IMG/VR virus record: IMGVR_UViG_3300032236_000759
Location: 1 to 34,651 of that record
Origin: a virus
Reading direction: 5' to 3' (one strand)
DNA: 34,651 nt
In this document: one piece after another, positions 7,867 to 15,345 of the stretch
How positions within the stretch are numbered: the first letter of the stretch is position 1
How the letters are laid out: the number at the start of each line of letters is the position of its first letter
Made by a program: the position numbers and the translations under genes
The notes under the pieces: generated by a model
Databases searched by the model: none
What the model was told of the DNA's origin: nothing
The model's input: the letters and a program-made list of their open reading frames with translations, nothing else

Positions 7867-8429
7867 TGAAGACCGCACAGGAAGCTATTGCTTTATTCAA
7901 AACGTTTGTGAACCTACCACGCACTAAACTGCCTTGGTTGAAGGGTCGCCCTAACCTGTATGACTGTGCCGCTGGTTACACTTGGGTTTCTGACCTAAAG
8001 GACAAGTATCCGCACATTGTTTGGGTTCACGAAGTTGTTGACGTTTGTAAGAAGAACGGAACTTGGGTTCAATACAAAAAGGGTATCGAAAAGAAGCAGT
8101 TGCCACAGCCGGGTGACGCCGTCATTTTTGACTGGAAGGGAACGCACACACGCACCGACCACGTTGCAATGTGTATTTCGGCTTCAGCTACTCACCTAAC
8201 TGTTGTTGGTGCAGACCAAGGTCACACCCGTGAAGTGTCTTACCTGAATGAGTTTAATTATTGGGCGATTACTGGTTGGGGTAAGCCCGTGGCTTTCTCG
8301 GATACTCCAGCAGCTAAACCTGTTGTGTTGCCGACTGTTGCCCCGTTGATTGCCCCTAAGCCTGTTGTAGCCCCTGTGGTTGCCCCTGTTGTCCCTGTTG
8401 AAGCTGTAAACCCTGAAAGCGGTATCTAA
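7866..8429 (+). CDS. Endolysin, CHAP-type amidase/peptidase
   Basis: The ATG at 7866 overlaps the previous stop and gives 187 aa. The CHAP fold is suggested by the nucleophile Cys34 (LYDCAAGYTW) and His99 in RTDHVAM, following a QPGDAVIFDW turn. CHAP enzymes cut peptide or amide bonds in peptidoglycan. The last 35 residues repeat Val-Ala-Pro units (VAPVVAPVV) and show no known wall-binding domain, so the tail may be only a spacer. It sits between two membrane-protein genes, a typical lysis cassette, and its stop overlaps the next start. Confidence 0.75.
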   Translation: MKTAQEAIALFKTFVNLPRTKLPWLKGRPNLYDCAAGYTWVSDLKDKYPHIVWVHEVVDVCKKNGTWVQYKKGIEKKQLPQPGDAVIFDWKGTHTRTDHVAMCISASATHLTVVGADQGHTREVSYLNEFNYWAITGWGKPVAFSDTPAAKPVVLPTVAPLIAPKPVVAPVVAPVVPVEAVNPESGI

Positions 8430-8707
8430 TGAAGAAACGTATTAACGCCATTGTTGCTGTTTTTGGTGCGTTGGTTTGGCGTGGTTTTGGTGTGTTCTTG
8501 TTCATTATTGGTGGTGCTGCCGGATCCGGTGCGGTTATTACTGGTTCACCTGTGACTGGTGTTTTGGTTGCTTGGTCTACGCTAATGATTGGTATCGTCG
8601 GTGCAGTTGGTTATGCGATTGCGGTGACTGGTTCGGTGTCGGCTGACGACGTGGCTAAGGCTACGCAGGACGCTGTTCAGAAGTATCAGGAAGACCAGAA
8701 CAAATAG
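8429..8707 (+). CDS. Holin-like membrane protein
   Basis: This 92-aa protein has a basic N-terminus (MKKR) and two hydrophobic helices, about residues 8-32 and 40-65, joined by a Gly/Ser turn. It ends in a charged helical tail (DDVAKATQDAVQKYQEDQNK). Size, topology and position directly after the endolysin suggest a class II holin, which would permeabilise the membrane for the endolysin. A palindrome at 8520-8529 encodes Gly-Ser-Gly at the end of the first membrane helix. A terminator follows. Confidence 0.65.
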   Translation: MKKRINAIVAVFGALVWRGFGVFLFIIGGAAGSGAVITGSPVTGVLVAWSTLMIGIVGAVGYAIAVTGSVSADDVAKATQDAVQKYQEDQNK

Positions 8708-8716
8708 TTTTTGGTT

Positions 8717-8764
8717 ACAGAAAACCCACCTTGTCCTTCTAAAGCAAGGTGGGTTTCTGTCTTT
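8717..8764. terminator. Bidirectional terminator between convergent genes
   Basis: AAACCCACCTTG (8722-8733) pairs with CAAGGTGGGTTT (8745-8756) in a 12-bp perfect stem. ACAG/CTGT extends it beyond a single bulged A. T-rich sequence follows on the plus strand, and AAAA precedes the stem, giving Ts for the minus strand. It separates the holin gene from the minus-strand gene. Confidence 0.85.
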
Positions 8765-8799
8765 CCCTAGATATCGGGGGCAAGGAAAGTTTCGGGGGT

Positions 8800-9000
8800 T
8801 TACCAGAACTTACTGAAGTTTAGTTCTTGGCCAGCAATGACGTAAGCAACTTCGCCGTTCTTGCGTAGGTTGGTGGTTGAAACACCGAACTTGAAAGCTG
8901 CGGTTGCAAGTGCGTTACATTCCTTGCTGGTGCGAACGGTGATTACTTCGTTGTTGAACTTGATAGCGTAGGTGCTTCGTTCGTCGGTCTTACGTGCCAT
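8800..9000 (-). CDS. Lone minus-strand small protein, unknown function
   Basis: This 66-aa basic protein (MARKTDERSTYAIKFNNEV...) is the only convincing minus-strand gene in the genome. Its start is preceded by the GAAAGG leader used elsewhere here and by a promoter-like TTGACA element. The upstream 21 bases are identical to those before the plus-strand gene at 24562. Gene and promoter are insulated by a terminator. Small size, basic N-terminus and separate expression would fit a regulator or an early host-directed protein, but no fold was recognised. Confidence 0.7.
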   Translation of the reverse strand: MARKTDERSTYAIKFNNEVITVRTSKECNALATAAFKFGVSTTNLRKNGEVAYVIAGQELNFSKFW

Positions 9001-9031
9001 TTTGTTTGCCCTTTCGTTGGCTGATAAGTCA

Positions 9032-9059
9032 ACAGTAACATTCTTTCACGGGTTGTCAA
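9032..9059 (-). promoter_or_regulatory. Putative sigma70-type promoter for the minus-strand gene
   Basis: Read on the minus strand, TTGACA (9059-9054) is followed after 16 bases by TACTGT (9037-9032). The start codon lies about 32 bases downstream behind a GAAAGG ribosome-binding site. Confidence 0.5.
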
Positions 9060-9121
9060 CACCATTTCGCAAACTTTTTTAAATAATTTTGGTAACAATT
9101 CGGTAACAGCAAATAACGCTT

Positions 9122-9131
9122 CCGGATCCGG
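9122..9131. repeat. Intergenic CCGGATCCGG palindrome
   Basis: This copy lies between the divergent gene starts at 9000 and 9173, about 60 bp upstream of the minus-strand promoter. Its flanks extend the palindrome to TTCCGGATCCGGAA. It shows that the element does not need to be translated. Confidence 0.9.
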
Positions 9132-9172
9132 AACACCACCCCTAAACACCAACCAACAACTAAACTAGACAC

Positions 9173-10330
9173 ATGGCCCAATACCGTTACCTTTTATACG
9201 ACCTGTTGACTAACACGCCGATAACAGAACTACCTTTAAACGGTGTCAGCTTCACCGAACAACTAAATTCGGCTGGCACGTTTTCAGCCACCCTTTTAAT
9301 TACCGACGCTAACGAAGCTGCGTTGTCTGTCATTCAGGGAACACAACCAGCACGAACCGCTTTGTATGTTGAACGTTCGGACTTGCCAAACAATGTTGGT
9401 CGGTCGTTGGTTTGGGGTGGCATTATTTGGGGTCGAACTTACAATTCGACTAGCCAAACCATTTCTATTACTGCCCGTGAATTTGAAAGTTACATGGAAA
9501 AAGTTTTTATTTTTCCTTTTGAACTTCAAGGCACAACTTTTGGTTCACTAACGCAACCATACGTTTACAACAATATTGACCAGTTCCAAATGGTTCAGCA
9601 ACTAATCGCAGGTTTACAATTTAGCGTTCCGGGTGTTGGTAACAGAAACATTGGTATAACCGTGCCAGCGTTATCGTCGGGTGTAAACGTTTCAGTCACA
9701 TATACAGGGGCAGACTTGAAAACTTATTACCAAGCGTTGCTGGACTTGTCACAGTCGAACAATGGTTTTGACTTTAACGTTGACGTTTATTACGACGGCA
9801 CAGGCACACCGCAAAAGGTTTTGAATTTAGGTTACCCACGTATTGGTTATGTTTACACCGCTGGTGACCCGAACGCCCCAACGTTGCAACTACCGGGCAA
9901 CATTCTTGACTATGACTATTTTGAAGACGGTTCTATTGTTGCTAATGAAGCTGTTGCTGTTGGGTCAAACGTTTATTCGCTTTACCAGTCTGAAGACTAT
10001 TCTGCTAAGGGTTGGCCTACGCTTATGGCGTCTTTTAGTTTTCCAGACATTACTTCCCAAAGTTTAATTACGGCTTTAGCTGCTGGTCGCAATGCGGCTT
10101 TGGCTTATCCGCCGACCACGCTTAAGGTTACTCAAATTGCTAGTCAGCAACCAACGGTGGGTGTTGTTAACCCGGGTGACGACGTTCGTGTGATTATCAA
10201 CGACGCACGTTTCCCGACTGGTCTTAATGCGGTGTATCGTGTGACGGCTATTACGACGACACCTAACGAAGCTGGTGGCCCTGAACAAATTACTTATTCG
10301 TTGACGCAACCAAACAACATTTACAGTTAG
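9173..10330 (+). CDS. Minor tail protein, tail hub type (Gp37-like)
   Basis: The 385-aa protein begins MAQYRYLLYDLLTNTPITELPLNGVSFTEQLNSAG, a pattern common to actinophage hub proteins of the siphovirus ReqiPepy6 Gp37-like group, which sit at the tail tip. Later segments (TARGRNAALAYPPTTLKV-type region near residue 310, then NPGDDVRVIIND) are also usual in these proteins. It is separated from the other tip genes by the lysis block and the minus-strand gene. No enzyme motif was seen. Confidence 0.7.
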   Translation: MAQYRYLLYDLLTNTPITELPLNGVSFTEQLNSAGTFSATLLITDANEAALSVIQGTQPARTALYVERSDLPNNVGRSLVWGGIIWGRTYNSTSQTISITAREFESYMEKVFIFPFELQGTTFGSLTQPYVYNNIDQFQMVQQLIAGLQFSVPGVGNRNIGITVPALSSGVNVSVTYTGADLKTYYQALLDLSQSNNGFDFNVDVYYDGTGTPQKVLNLGYPRIGYVYTAGDPNAPTLQLPGNILDYDYFEDGSIVANEAVAVGSNVYSLYQSEDYSAKGWPTLMASFSFPDITSQSLITALAAGRNAALAYPPTTLKVTQIASQQPTVGVVNPGDDVRVIINDARFPTGLNAVYRVTAITTTPNEAGGPEQITYSLTQPNNIYS

Positions 10331-10337
10331 GACTGAC

Positions 10338-10721
10338 GTGGGTTTCATAAATTTACCGCCAGCAATTTTTGACTTAATCAAAGACTTGGATAACCGTATT
10401 CGCAAACTTGAATTTTATGGTTCTACCCGTCAGCCTTACGCTGTAGCTGCTGGAAACCCACAGGTTGCTTTCTCGGCGGTGACTGGTGCAAGCGTGAGTA
10501 TCACTTACCCAACTAACCGTTTTACTGTTACCCCTGTTGTCACATTCACCCCAACCCGTATTACTAGCAACGTTGCAACCACGTTTTCTGTTCGTGTAAT
10601 TGGTAATTCAACTAATGGTGCAACTTTGACTGTGGAACACCGCGACGGTTCGACCATTACTGAAACTATTGAATTTGACTGGGTAGCTGTTCAAATGACT
10701 TCGACAAGTGCGACAGGATAA
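10338..10721 (+). CDS. Minor tail protein with lectin-like beta domain
   Basis: The start is a GTG 7 bases after the hub gene stop. The 127-aa product has a short coiled helix (FDLIKDLDNRIRKLEFYGSTRQPY) followed by about 80 residues of beta structure (TVTPVVTFTPTRIT...VRVIGNSTNGATLTVEHRDG). A helix plus small beta sandwich is typical of tail tip or fibre proteins, and the beta part faintly resembles H-type lectin domains. Receptor binding is a reasonable inference only. Confidence 0.55.
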   Translation: MGFINLPPAIFDLIKDLDNRIRKLEFYGSTRQPYAVAAGNPQVAFSAVTGASVSITYPTNRFTVTPVVTFTPTRITSNVATTFSVRVIGNSTNGATLTVEHRDGSTITETIEFDWVAVQMTSTSATG

Positions 10722-10725
10722 AACT

Positions 10726-10905
10726 ATGGACGACATTATTTTGGCTAACTATGTGGTTGTGTGCCACACCGAAAACTGTAGTAACAACGGTAACCGTATT
10801 GCTATTCAAGCCCCAACGGTTGACCCGAACTTTATTTGCGGTGTCTGTAACCAACCTATTACCGACGCAACAAACACCGATACCGTTCCGGATCCGGCGG
10901 CATAG
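10726..10905 (+). CDS. Small zinc-ribbon-like protein
   Basis: The ATG at 10726 follows the preceding stop by 4 bases and gives 59 aa. Two Cys pairs (CHTENC and CGVC) could hold a zinc ion. The C-terminus reads TVPDPAA, produced by the palindrome at 10888-10897, which nearly forms the end of the gene. Function is unknown; it ends the second tail block. Confidence 0.6.
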   Translation: MDDIILANYVVVCHTENCSNNGNRIAIQAPTVDPNFICGVCNQPITDATNTDTVPDPAA

Positions 10906-10969
10906 ACCTTTGACATTCCCCAGAATGTTTGACAGGCTTAAACCACAACAGTAAACGAAAGGCTAAATT

Positions 10970-11200
10970 ATGGGACTACTTGACGACCTGAAACCAGCAC
11001 CAAGGCAATGGCCTTGTAAGGTTCGTGACGTGGCAGCTACTTTGGAACAGGCTGACAAAGACATTCTTTTGGAAGCGGTTATGAACGAAGACTGGAAGTA
11101 TTACACGCTTGAACAGGTGTTGTTGAAAAAGGGTTTGCGTGTTTCGCAGGGTGCGATTAAGCACCACCGTATTAAGGCGTGTTCATGCTGGAAGATTTAG
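10970..11200 (+). CDS. Small helix-turn-helix protein
   Basis: This 76-aa protein follows an ACGAAAGG leader. The segment YYTLEQVLLKKGLRVSQGAIKHHRIKACSC looks like a helix-turn-helix, with a Gly at the turn and a basic recognition helix. It overlaps the metallophosphoesterase gene, so the two are likely co-expressed. Upstream lie two TTTGACA words 19 bases apart (10909-10915 and 10928-10934) that may belong to a promoter or operator. It may regulate or target its partner enzyme, but this is inference. Confidence 0.65.
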   Translation: MGLLDDLKPAPRQWPCKVRDVAATLEQADKDILLEAVMNEDWKYYTLEQVLLKKGLRVSQGAIKHHRIKACSCWKI

Positions 11201-12351
11201 CGAACCTTAACGGGGCTGGTGGGGATAAACGTAATACTCCCCCGAAGGAAGCGTGGCGTCCACAGTTGGAACTTGACGCTGACGGTGGTTATTTTGTTTC
11301 GTCGCCACGTAAGGAAGGCGAACCAGCCGACGCAGCTGACTTGTTGGCTGAATTTGACTTAAACCCGTTGGACTGGGTTGTGACTAATGTGCGACGGTCG
11401 AAGTGGCAAACCTACCATGGTGAGTGGTTGGAAAGTTACAGGGTTAGTTTGAAGCCTGTTGGTTATCGTGCGACCGCTGTGGACATTGAAGCACTTGATA
11501 AGGAAATTCGTCGGTGGCGTCCAGCGAAGTCTGTGAAGCCTTTGACGGGTGACAGAACAGCTTTGTTTTGTGTGGGTGATACTCAATACGGTAAGGACGC
11601 TGGTGACGGCACGGCTGGCACGGTGGCCCGGATCCGGAACGGTTTGGACGCAAGTCTTGAACGGTTGAAGGAATTGAAGGGTCGTGGTGTTGGTCAAATT
11701 GCTTTGCCACAACTTGGTGACTGTATTGAAGGTGTGGTTTCGCAGAATGGCAAAATTACTGGTCGCCTTGACTTGTCTTTGACGCAACAAATTCGTGTTG
11801 GTCGTCGTGTGTTGTTGGAGTGGGTTAAGGCTTTTGCCCCGTTGACTGACAGCCTAATTATTCCTGTGGTGCCGGGTAACCATGACGAAAGCCACCGCAC
11901 CGTTTTGACTGACCCTATGGACAATTGGCAGGTGGAAATTGTGCAGCAGGTGTTGGACATTTGTGCTGAAAACCCTGCGTTGTCGCACGTGCAGGGTCGG
12001 TTTGGTTTGCGTGACGAAAGCACTTTGACGGTTGATTTGTCTGGCACGTTGGTTGGTTTTGCTCATGGTCACCAGAACCGTGACATGGGTGGTAAGTGGT
12101 GGGAAGGTCAGGCTATGGGTCGCACGGCTGTGGGTCAGGCTGAAGTGTTGATTACGGCACACTTGCACCATTACAAAGTTTCGCAGGTTGGCCCTAACCT
12201 TTGGATACAGACACCAGCTATGGACGGTGGTAGTCCTTGGTGGAAGAACGCACGGGGGTTGGATAGTCCTACGGGTATTGTGTCTTTGGTTGTTGGGGAC
12301 GGTTACGACCCACGTCGTGACCTTTGTGTGGTTGGTGGGCAGAACCGTTAG
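11185..12351 (+). CDS. Metallophosphoesterase / calcineurin-like nuclease
   Basis: The 388-aa product (ATG at 11185; a GTG two codons upstream is also possible) holds the metallophosphoesterase motifs in order: GDTQ (residues 131-134), LGDC (177-180), GNHDE (231-235), then AHGHQ and TAHLHHY. These residues bind two metal ions and hydrolyse phosphodiesters or phosphomonoesters. About 120 N-terminal residues lie before the catalytic domain. It overlaps the HTH gene upstream and is followed by a terminator. The substrate is unknown; DNA or RNA processing is plausible. A palindrome at 11628 encodes Arg-Ile-Arg inside the catalytic domain. Confidence 0.75.
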   Translation: MLEDLANLNGAGGDKRNTPPKEAWRPQLELDADGGYFVSSPRKEGEPADAADLLAEFDLNPLDWVVTNVRRSKWQTYHGEWLESYRVSLKPVGYRATAVDIEALDKEIRRWRPAKSVKPLTGDRTALFCVGDTQYGKDAGDGTAGTVARIRNGLDASLERLKELKGRGVGQIALPQLGDCIEGVVSQNGKITGRLDLSLTQQIRVGRRVLLEWVKAFAPLTDSLIIPVVPGNHDESHRTVLTDPMDNWQVEIVQQVLDICAENPALSHVQGRFGLRDESTLTVDLSGTLVGFAHGHQNRDMGGKWWEGQAMGRTAVGQAEVLITAHLHHYKVSQVGPNLWIQTPAMDGGSPWWKNARGLDSPTGIVSLVVGDGYDPRRDLCVVGGQNR

Positions 12352-12389
12352 ACTGGTTTTACACCGCCTTTAGTTTCGTCTATTGGCTT

Positions 12390-12425
12390 GAACCCCTACT
12401 AGAAATGGTGGGGGTTCTGCTTTTT
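12390..12425 (+). terminator. Rho-independent terminator after phosphoesterase gene
   Basis: GAACCCCTAC (12390-12399) pairs with GTGGGGGTTC (12408-12417), 10 bp with one T-G wobble and an 8-base loop, followed by TGC and five Ts. Confidence 0.85.
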
Positions 12426-12461
12426 GTTGTTACCAAATTGAAATAATTATTTGTTACATTC

Positions 12462-12490
12462 TTGCGTGTTTTGCTAAAACTGTGTTATCT
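12462..12490 (+). promoter_or_regulatory. Putative promoter for the 12523 gene cluster
   Basis: TTGCGT (12462-12467), a 17-base spacer and TTATCT (12485-12490) precede the ACGAAAGG leader. The word TGTGTTATCTTGG recurs upstream of the gene at 18545, and ACATTCTT lies upstream in both, so this looks like a shared phage promoter type. Confidence 0.55.
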
Positions 12491-12522
12491 TGGTTCTATA
12501 GGCATTTACGAAAGGTGCAAAA

Positions 12523-12774
12523 ATGACAAAGGTTCAAACCAAACTGGTTAAGGCATACGACCAGTTGACTACTGAACAGGGACGTATCAACGTTCACGAA
12601 GTTGTTCAGGAAGCTATGCGTGGAATTAACTACACGTGGGCAACTTACCAGCGTTACAGCCAAGCCCTAATGAACTTGCTAGGCACAGAATTCCAGCCAG
12701 CCCCAGCCCACCAACAAGAACAGGGTATTGACTTGGAATGGTTCAACACCGTCTTGGTAAAGGTGGGTGCATAA
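12523..12774 (+). CDS. Hypothetical protein, first gene of accessory cluster
   Basis: The 83-aa product is mainly helical (VHEVVQEAMRGINYTWATYQRYSQALMNLL) with a Gln-rich linker and a short C-terminal helix. It has its own promoter and an AAAGG site, and it overlaps the next gene by one base. Some helix-turn-helix character is possible in the middle. No family was recognised. Confidence 0.7.
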   Translation: MTKVQTKLVKAYDQLTTEQGRINVHEVVQEAMRGINYTWATYQRYSQALMNLLGTEFQPAPAHQQEQGIDLEWFNTVLVKVGA

Positions 12775-13007
12775 TGGCAACCAAGAAGCAAGTCCTAGCC
12801 CTAGCCGAAACACTAGGTGCAACCATAACCGACAGCGGCACGTGCCTAGAACTAGAAGCCCCTGCTGGCTTCACCGTCGCCCCAGAACAACACGCCTACA
12901 CCTACGACGTCCTAGACGGTCGTGCTGGTGTGTGGGACGCCATACACGACGACCTGAAGGTTGGCTTTGAACCATGCACCACCCCGAACTGTGACTGGTG
13001 CGAATAA
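12774..13007 (+). CDS. Hypothetical protein with C-terminal Cys cluster
   Basis: The ATG at 12774 overlaps the upstream stop and gives 77 aa. The protein is small and acidic, with a central beta-like segment (LELEAPAGFTVAPEQHAYTYDVLDG). It ends in CTTPNCDWCE, which could bind metal. It overlaps the ERF gene start (TAATG), so co-translation with recombination functions is likely. Function is unknown. Confidence 0.65.
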   Translation: MATKKQVLALAETLGATITDSGTCLELEAPAGFTVAPEQHAYTYDVLDGRAGVWDAIHDDLKVGFEPCTTPNCDWCE

Positions 13008-13684
13008 TGTCGGCACTATCCAGTAAACCTAAACTTCCAACAACCGTTGGGGAAAACAAAAAAACGAAAGGCAACAAATTGGCAACTGCAAACGAAATTA
13101 TTTTGGCAGTAATGCAAGACGTCCAAGCGGTCGGCAAAAACGACCGCAACCAGTCGCAGGGGTTCAACTTCCGTGGCATTGACGCCGTAGTGAACAAGGT
13201 CGGCCCAGCACTACGCAAGGCTGGTGGTTTCATTGCCCCAAGCGTGAACCGTATCGACTACAGCACCGCACCAACTAAGAACGGTGGCGTGGCAAACATT
13301 GCCCGTGTAGACGTCACTTACACGGTTTACGGTTCTGACAGCTCAACCGTTTCGGGCAACGTTGTTGCTGAAGCGTTTGACAGCGGTGACAAGGCCACAG
13401 CCAAAGCAATGTCTGTTGCCTATCGCACGTTCTTGTTGCAGCTGTTGTGTCTTCCAACAGACGAACCGGATCCGGACACGTTCAGTTACGAAACTGCTCA
13501 AGTCATTCCAGCGGCTACTGCAGCTGCGTTGACCGACTGGGCTGAAGTTATCAAGTCGGCAACTACCGAACTGGAACTAAAGAACGCTTGGGACGAAATT
13601 GCGAAGTTGAACATTGCAGACCTACCGTTCAACAACACCACGTTGAAGGCTTTGGTGTTTGACCAGAAGGCTTTGGTGAAGTAA
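13007..13684 (+). CDS. erf: ERF-family single-strand annealing protein
   Basis: The ATG at 13007 gives 225 aa. The ERF core is visible: NFRGIDAVVNKVGPALRKAGG, then VVAEAFDSGDKATAKAMSVAYRTFLLQLLCLPTDEPDPD, equivalent to the usual GDKAT...YRT..LLQLLC...DDPD pattern. ERF proteins anneal complementary single strands and drive phage recombination or genome circularisation. The palindrome at 13466 reads Pro-Asp-Pro-Asp exactly in the conserved acidic motif. The tail is helical. A Cas4-like nuclease and RusA encoded later would complete a recombination set. Confidence 0.85.
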   Translation: MSALSSKPKLPTTVGENKKTKGNKLATANEIILAVMQDVQAVGKNDRNQSQGFNFRGIDAVVNKVGPALRKAGGFIAPSVNRIDYSTAPTKNGGVANIARVDVTYTVYGSDSSTVSGNVVAEAFDSGDKATAKAMSVAYRTFLLQLLCLPTDEPDPDTFSYETAQVIPAATAAALTDWAEVIKSATTELELKNAWDEIAKLNIADLPFNNTTLKALVFDQKALVK

Positions 13685-13998
13685 TGAAAACCACACCATT
13701 GAAGAAACTTGTTCGACGTGACGCCATGGACACTTCCATTGAAGCTGCCCAGAAACTGAAAGTAACCAAATTGGAACTGTTGGTTTTGGAAACTATTCGT
13801 AAAAGCCGTAAGAAGGGTATGACCGCTGACGACTTGTTGGCGGCTTTACCTAACCTGTCTTATGGTTCGGTGACCGCCCGACCAGCAGCTTTGAAAGAAA
13901 AGGGTCTAATCGTTGACACGGGTGAACGTCGTGCTGGACGGTTCGGACGTAACCAAGCCGTGTTGGTTGCTACAGAATTTGCACAGGTGACGAAATGA
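13684..13998 (+). CDS. Winged-helix-like DNA-binding protein
   Basis: The 104-aa protein contains KLELLVLETIRKSRKKGMTADDLLAALPNLSYGSVTARPAALKEKGLIVDTGERR. This helix, helix and basic recognition helix followed by a beta wing is typical of small phage winged-helix proteins. It overlaps the ERF stop (TAATG) and the next gene by 4 bases (ATGA). It may regulate early genes or assist replication; the target is unknown. Confidence 0.7.
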   Translation: MKTTPLKKLVRRDAMDTSIEAAQKLKVTKLELLVLETIRKSRKKGMTADDLLAALPNLSYGSVTARPAALKEKGLIVDTGERRAGRFGRNQAVLVATEFAQVTK

Positions 13999-14192
13999 CG
14001 CAAATAATTACAACCACCGAATATTTGGCTGACGCTGTTTCTACCGCTTACAAAAACGGTATGGCTGACGAAAAGGCCAGACTGGTTGACTTGCTCACAA
14101 AGTATTGCACCTGTGTGTTTGACGGTAACCGTGTTGTTACTGTGTGTGCAACTTGCTTTATCAAGGTTGACTTGAAAAGGGGGAAAAAGTAA
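13995..14192 (+). CDS. Small Cys-containing protein of the repeated helix family
   Basis: The 65-aa product has a helix of the form NGMADEKARLVDLLTKYC, followed by CTCVFDG and CATC. The Gly-x-x-x-Glu-x-x-Arg-leu-leu helix recurs in several other small proteins of this genome (15345, 22145, 25324 and 25685 genes). The Cys pairs may bind zinc. It overlaps its neighbours by ATGA and TAATG junctions. Function is unknown. Confidence 0.6.
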   Translation: MTQIITTTEYLADAVSTAYKNGMADEKARLVDLLTKYCTCVFDGNRVVTVCATCFIKVDLKRGKK

Positions 14193-14329
14193 TGTCGCTT
14201 GACAGTTATCTAATGCCGCCGGATCCGGAAAGCGAAGACGAAGTTTGTGCTAATTGTGAATACACAAATTGTGTTTGCGACTTGCCAGACGACTTGGGAA
14301 GGGAAGCTGACCTTGACAACCGTAATTGA
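14192..14329 (+). CDS. Tiny Cys-rich acidic protein (45 aa)
   Basis: A GGGGGAAAAAG site lies just upstream and the ATG overlaps the previous stop. The product starts MSLDSYLMPPDPESEDE and contains CANCEYTNCVC, which may be a metal knuckle. The palindrome at 14219-14228 encodes Pro-Asp-Pro-Glu near its start. The tight overlaps on both sides support real translation despite the small size. Confidence 0.55.
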   Translation: MSLDSYLMPPDPESEDEVCANCEYTNCVCDLPDDLGREADLDNRN

Positions 14330-14432
14330 AAAAACAACTTGCTGTGACGCCCCTGTGGTTCTTGTTTATTGTGAAACGTGTAACCAGTCGCACGGTTGGT
14401 GTTCGGCGTGTCAGAAAGACATGGTGAAGTAA
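14313..14432 (+). CDS. Tiny zinc-ribbon protein (39 aa, TTG start)
   Basis: The likely start is the TTG at 14313, because GGGAAGGGAAG lies just upstream; a GTG at 14247 in frame would be a longer alternative. Cys pairs TTCCD, CETC and CSAC suggest a zinc ribbon. The gene overlaps both neighbours. Start choice is uncertain. Confidence 0.5.
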   Translation: MTTVIEKTTCCDAPVVLVYCETCNQSHGWCSACQKDMVK

Positions 14433-14686
14433 TGTCTTTTGAAAGTGAAATGTTTGCTGTCTTGGAAAAAGACAAAACGGTTGCTATGGAAGGGACGCTT
14501 CGACGTCAAGAAAAGGCACGTTGGCATCAAGGTTTTAAGACTGGTGCGAGAAACGAACGTAACCAGTTGCGTGACGAACTGACTGCAGCTATGTGTGGTT
14601 TTGGTCAGACTGGTTGTAAGTGTGTTCGTTGTGAAGCGTTGGTGTTTGCCATGGCGGTTGTGGACGGTCGTGAAGCAATTGACTGA
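14432..14686 (+). CDS. Small helical protein with C-terminal Cys cluster
   Basis: The ATG at 14432 shares its A with the upstream stop and gives 84 aa. The middle is helical and basic (RRQEKARWHQGFKTGARNERNQLRDELTAA), followed by GCKCVRC, a probable metal site. The helix recalls the repeated Gly-x-x-x-Glu-Arg motif of several neighbours. Function is unknown. Confidence 0.6.
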   Translation: MSFESEMFAVLEKDKTVAMEGTLRRQEKARWHQGFKTGARNERNQLRDELTAAMCGFGQTGCKCVRCEALVFAMAVVDGREAID

Positions 14687-14885
14687 TACACATTTGGAAT
14701 TTCAGCGTAGGCCGTTGCCTAATATGTCCCCGTATACGGACGGCTTTTTTGCTGGTCGCCGTTTTGCGGTTACTGAAGTTGTCACTTATTTGACTGGTGT
14801 AGCTTCAGACCTTGAAAGTAGTAACCCTGAACTTGCTGCGTTGTTGCGTGGTTGTTCAGACGACATTGAAAGAAAACTGGTATGA
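14679..14885 (+). CDS. Small hypothetical protein (probable TTG start)
   Basis: The coding part runs from about 14679, where a TTG overlaps the previous stop by 8 bases behind GTGAAG; the next in-frame ATG is at 14724. The 68-aa protein contains SPYTDGFFAGRRFAVTEVVTYLTG, a Gly-Arg-Arg helix similar in layout to neighbouring small proteins, and an acidic C-terminal helix (LESSNPELAALLRGCSDDIERKL). It overlaps the next gene by ATGA. Function is unknown. Confidence 0.5.
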   Translation: MTDTHLEFQRRPLPNMSPYTDGFFAGRRFAVTEVVTYLTGVASDLESSNPELAALLRGCSDDIERKLV

Positions 14886-15103
14886 CAAAGAAAATGACCC
14901 GTCAAGAATGGTTGGACTATGGGCTTGCGAACAAGTATTGTTCTATGCCTTTGTGTGTCATTCACGAACTTTACCCAATGACCGAAGAAGAACAAACCGC
15001 TTTGGCAACTGGTGGCGACGTTTGTTTGGAACTTATCCGACCTTACAAAGACGAAACTGAAAGGTTAGCGGTTGAAACCGTTACCGTGAAAGGCGAGAAA
15101 TGA
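14882..15103 (+). CDS. Hypothetical small protein
   Basis: The 73-aa product overlaps its neighbours by 4 bases on both sides. It has an N-terminal helix (KKMTRQEWLDYGLANKYC) and an acidic middle with LYPMTEEEQTALATGG. It lies directly upstream of the glutaredoxin gene. No family was recognised. Confidence 0.6.
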   Translation: MTKKMTRQEWLDYGLANKYCSMPLCVIHELYPMTEEEQTALATGGDVCLELIRPYKDETERLAVETVTVKGEK

Positions 15104-15345
15104 CCGTAACCGTTTACCACATTGGGCCGACCTGTGTGCAATGCAACCAGACGAAACGTATGCTGGACAAACTTGGTGTCATTTATGACCAAGTTGACTT
15201 GCGACTTCACCCAGACATGGTTGAAAAGTTTAAAGAACTAGGTCATTTGACTGCACCTATTGTGACGGTGTCGGACAACCAAATTTGGTCAGGTTTCAAA
15301 TACGAACTTATTAAGGCTTTAGCAAAACGAAAGGAAAACCACTAA
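15100..15345 (+). CDS. Glutaredoxin / NrdH-like thiol-disulfide protein
   Basis: The 81-aa protein begins with a beta strand and the redox motif Cys12-Val-Gln-Cys15 (HIGPTCVQCNQTKRML). The thioredoxin-fold signature continues with TAPIVTV (a cis-Pro loop) and SGFKYELIKAL at the end. NrdH-type proteins reduce ribonucleotide reductase. No phage reductase was found here, so the likely partner is the host enzyme or another phage protein. The length fits the family. Confidence 0.8.
   Translation: MTVTVYHIGPTCVQCNQTKRMLDKLGVIYDQVDLRLHPDMVEKFKELGHLTAPIVTVSDNQIWSGFKYELIKALAKRKENH

Noticed and set aside
10909-10957. Promoter before the 10970 HTH gene
   Set aside because: Two TTTGACA words are present, but no good -10 box at suitable spacing was found, so it is mentioned only with that gene.
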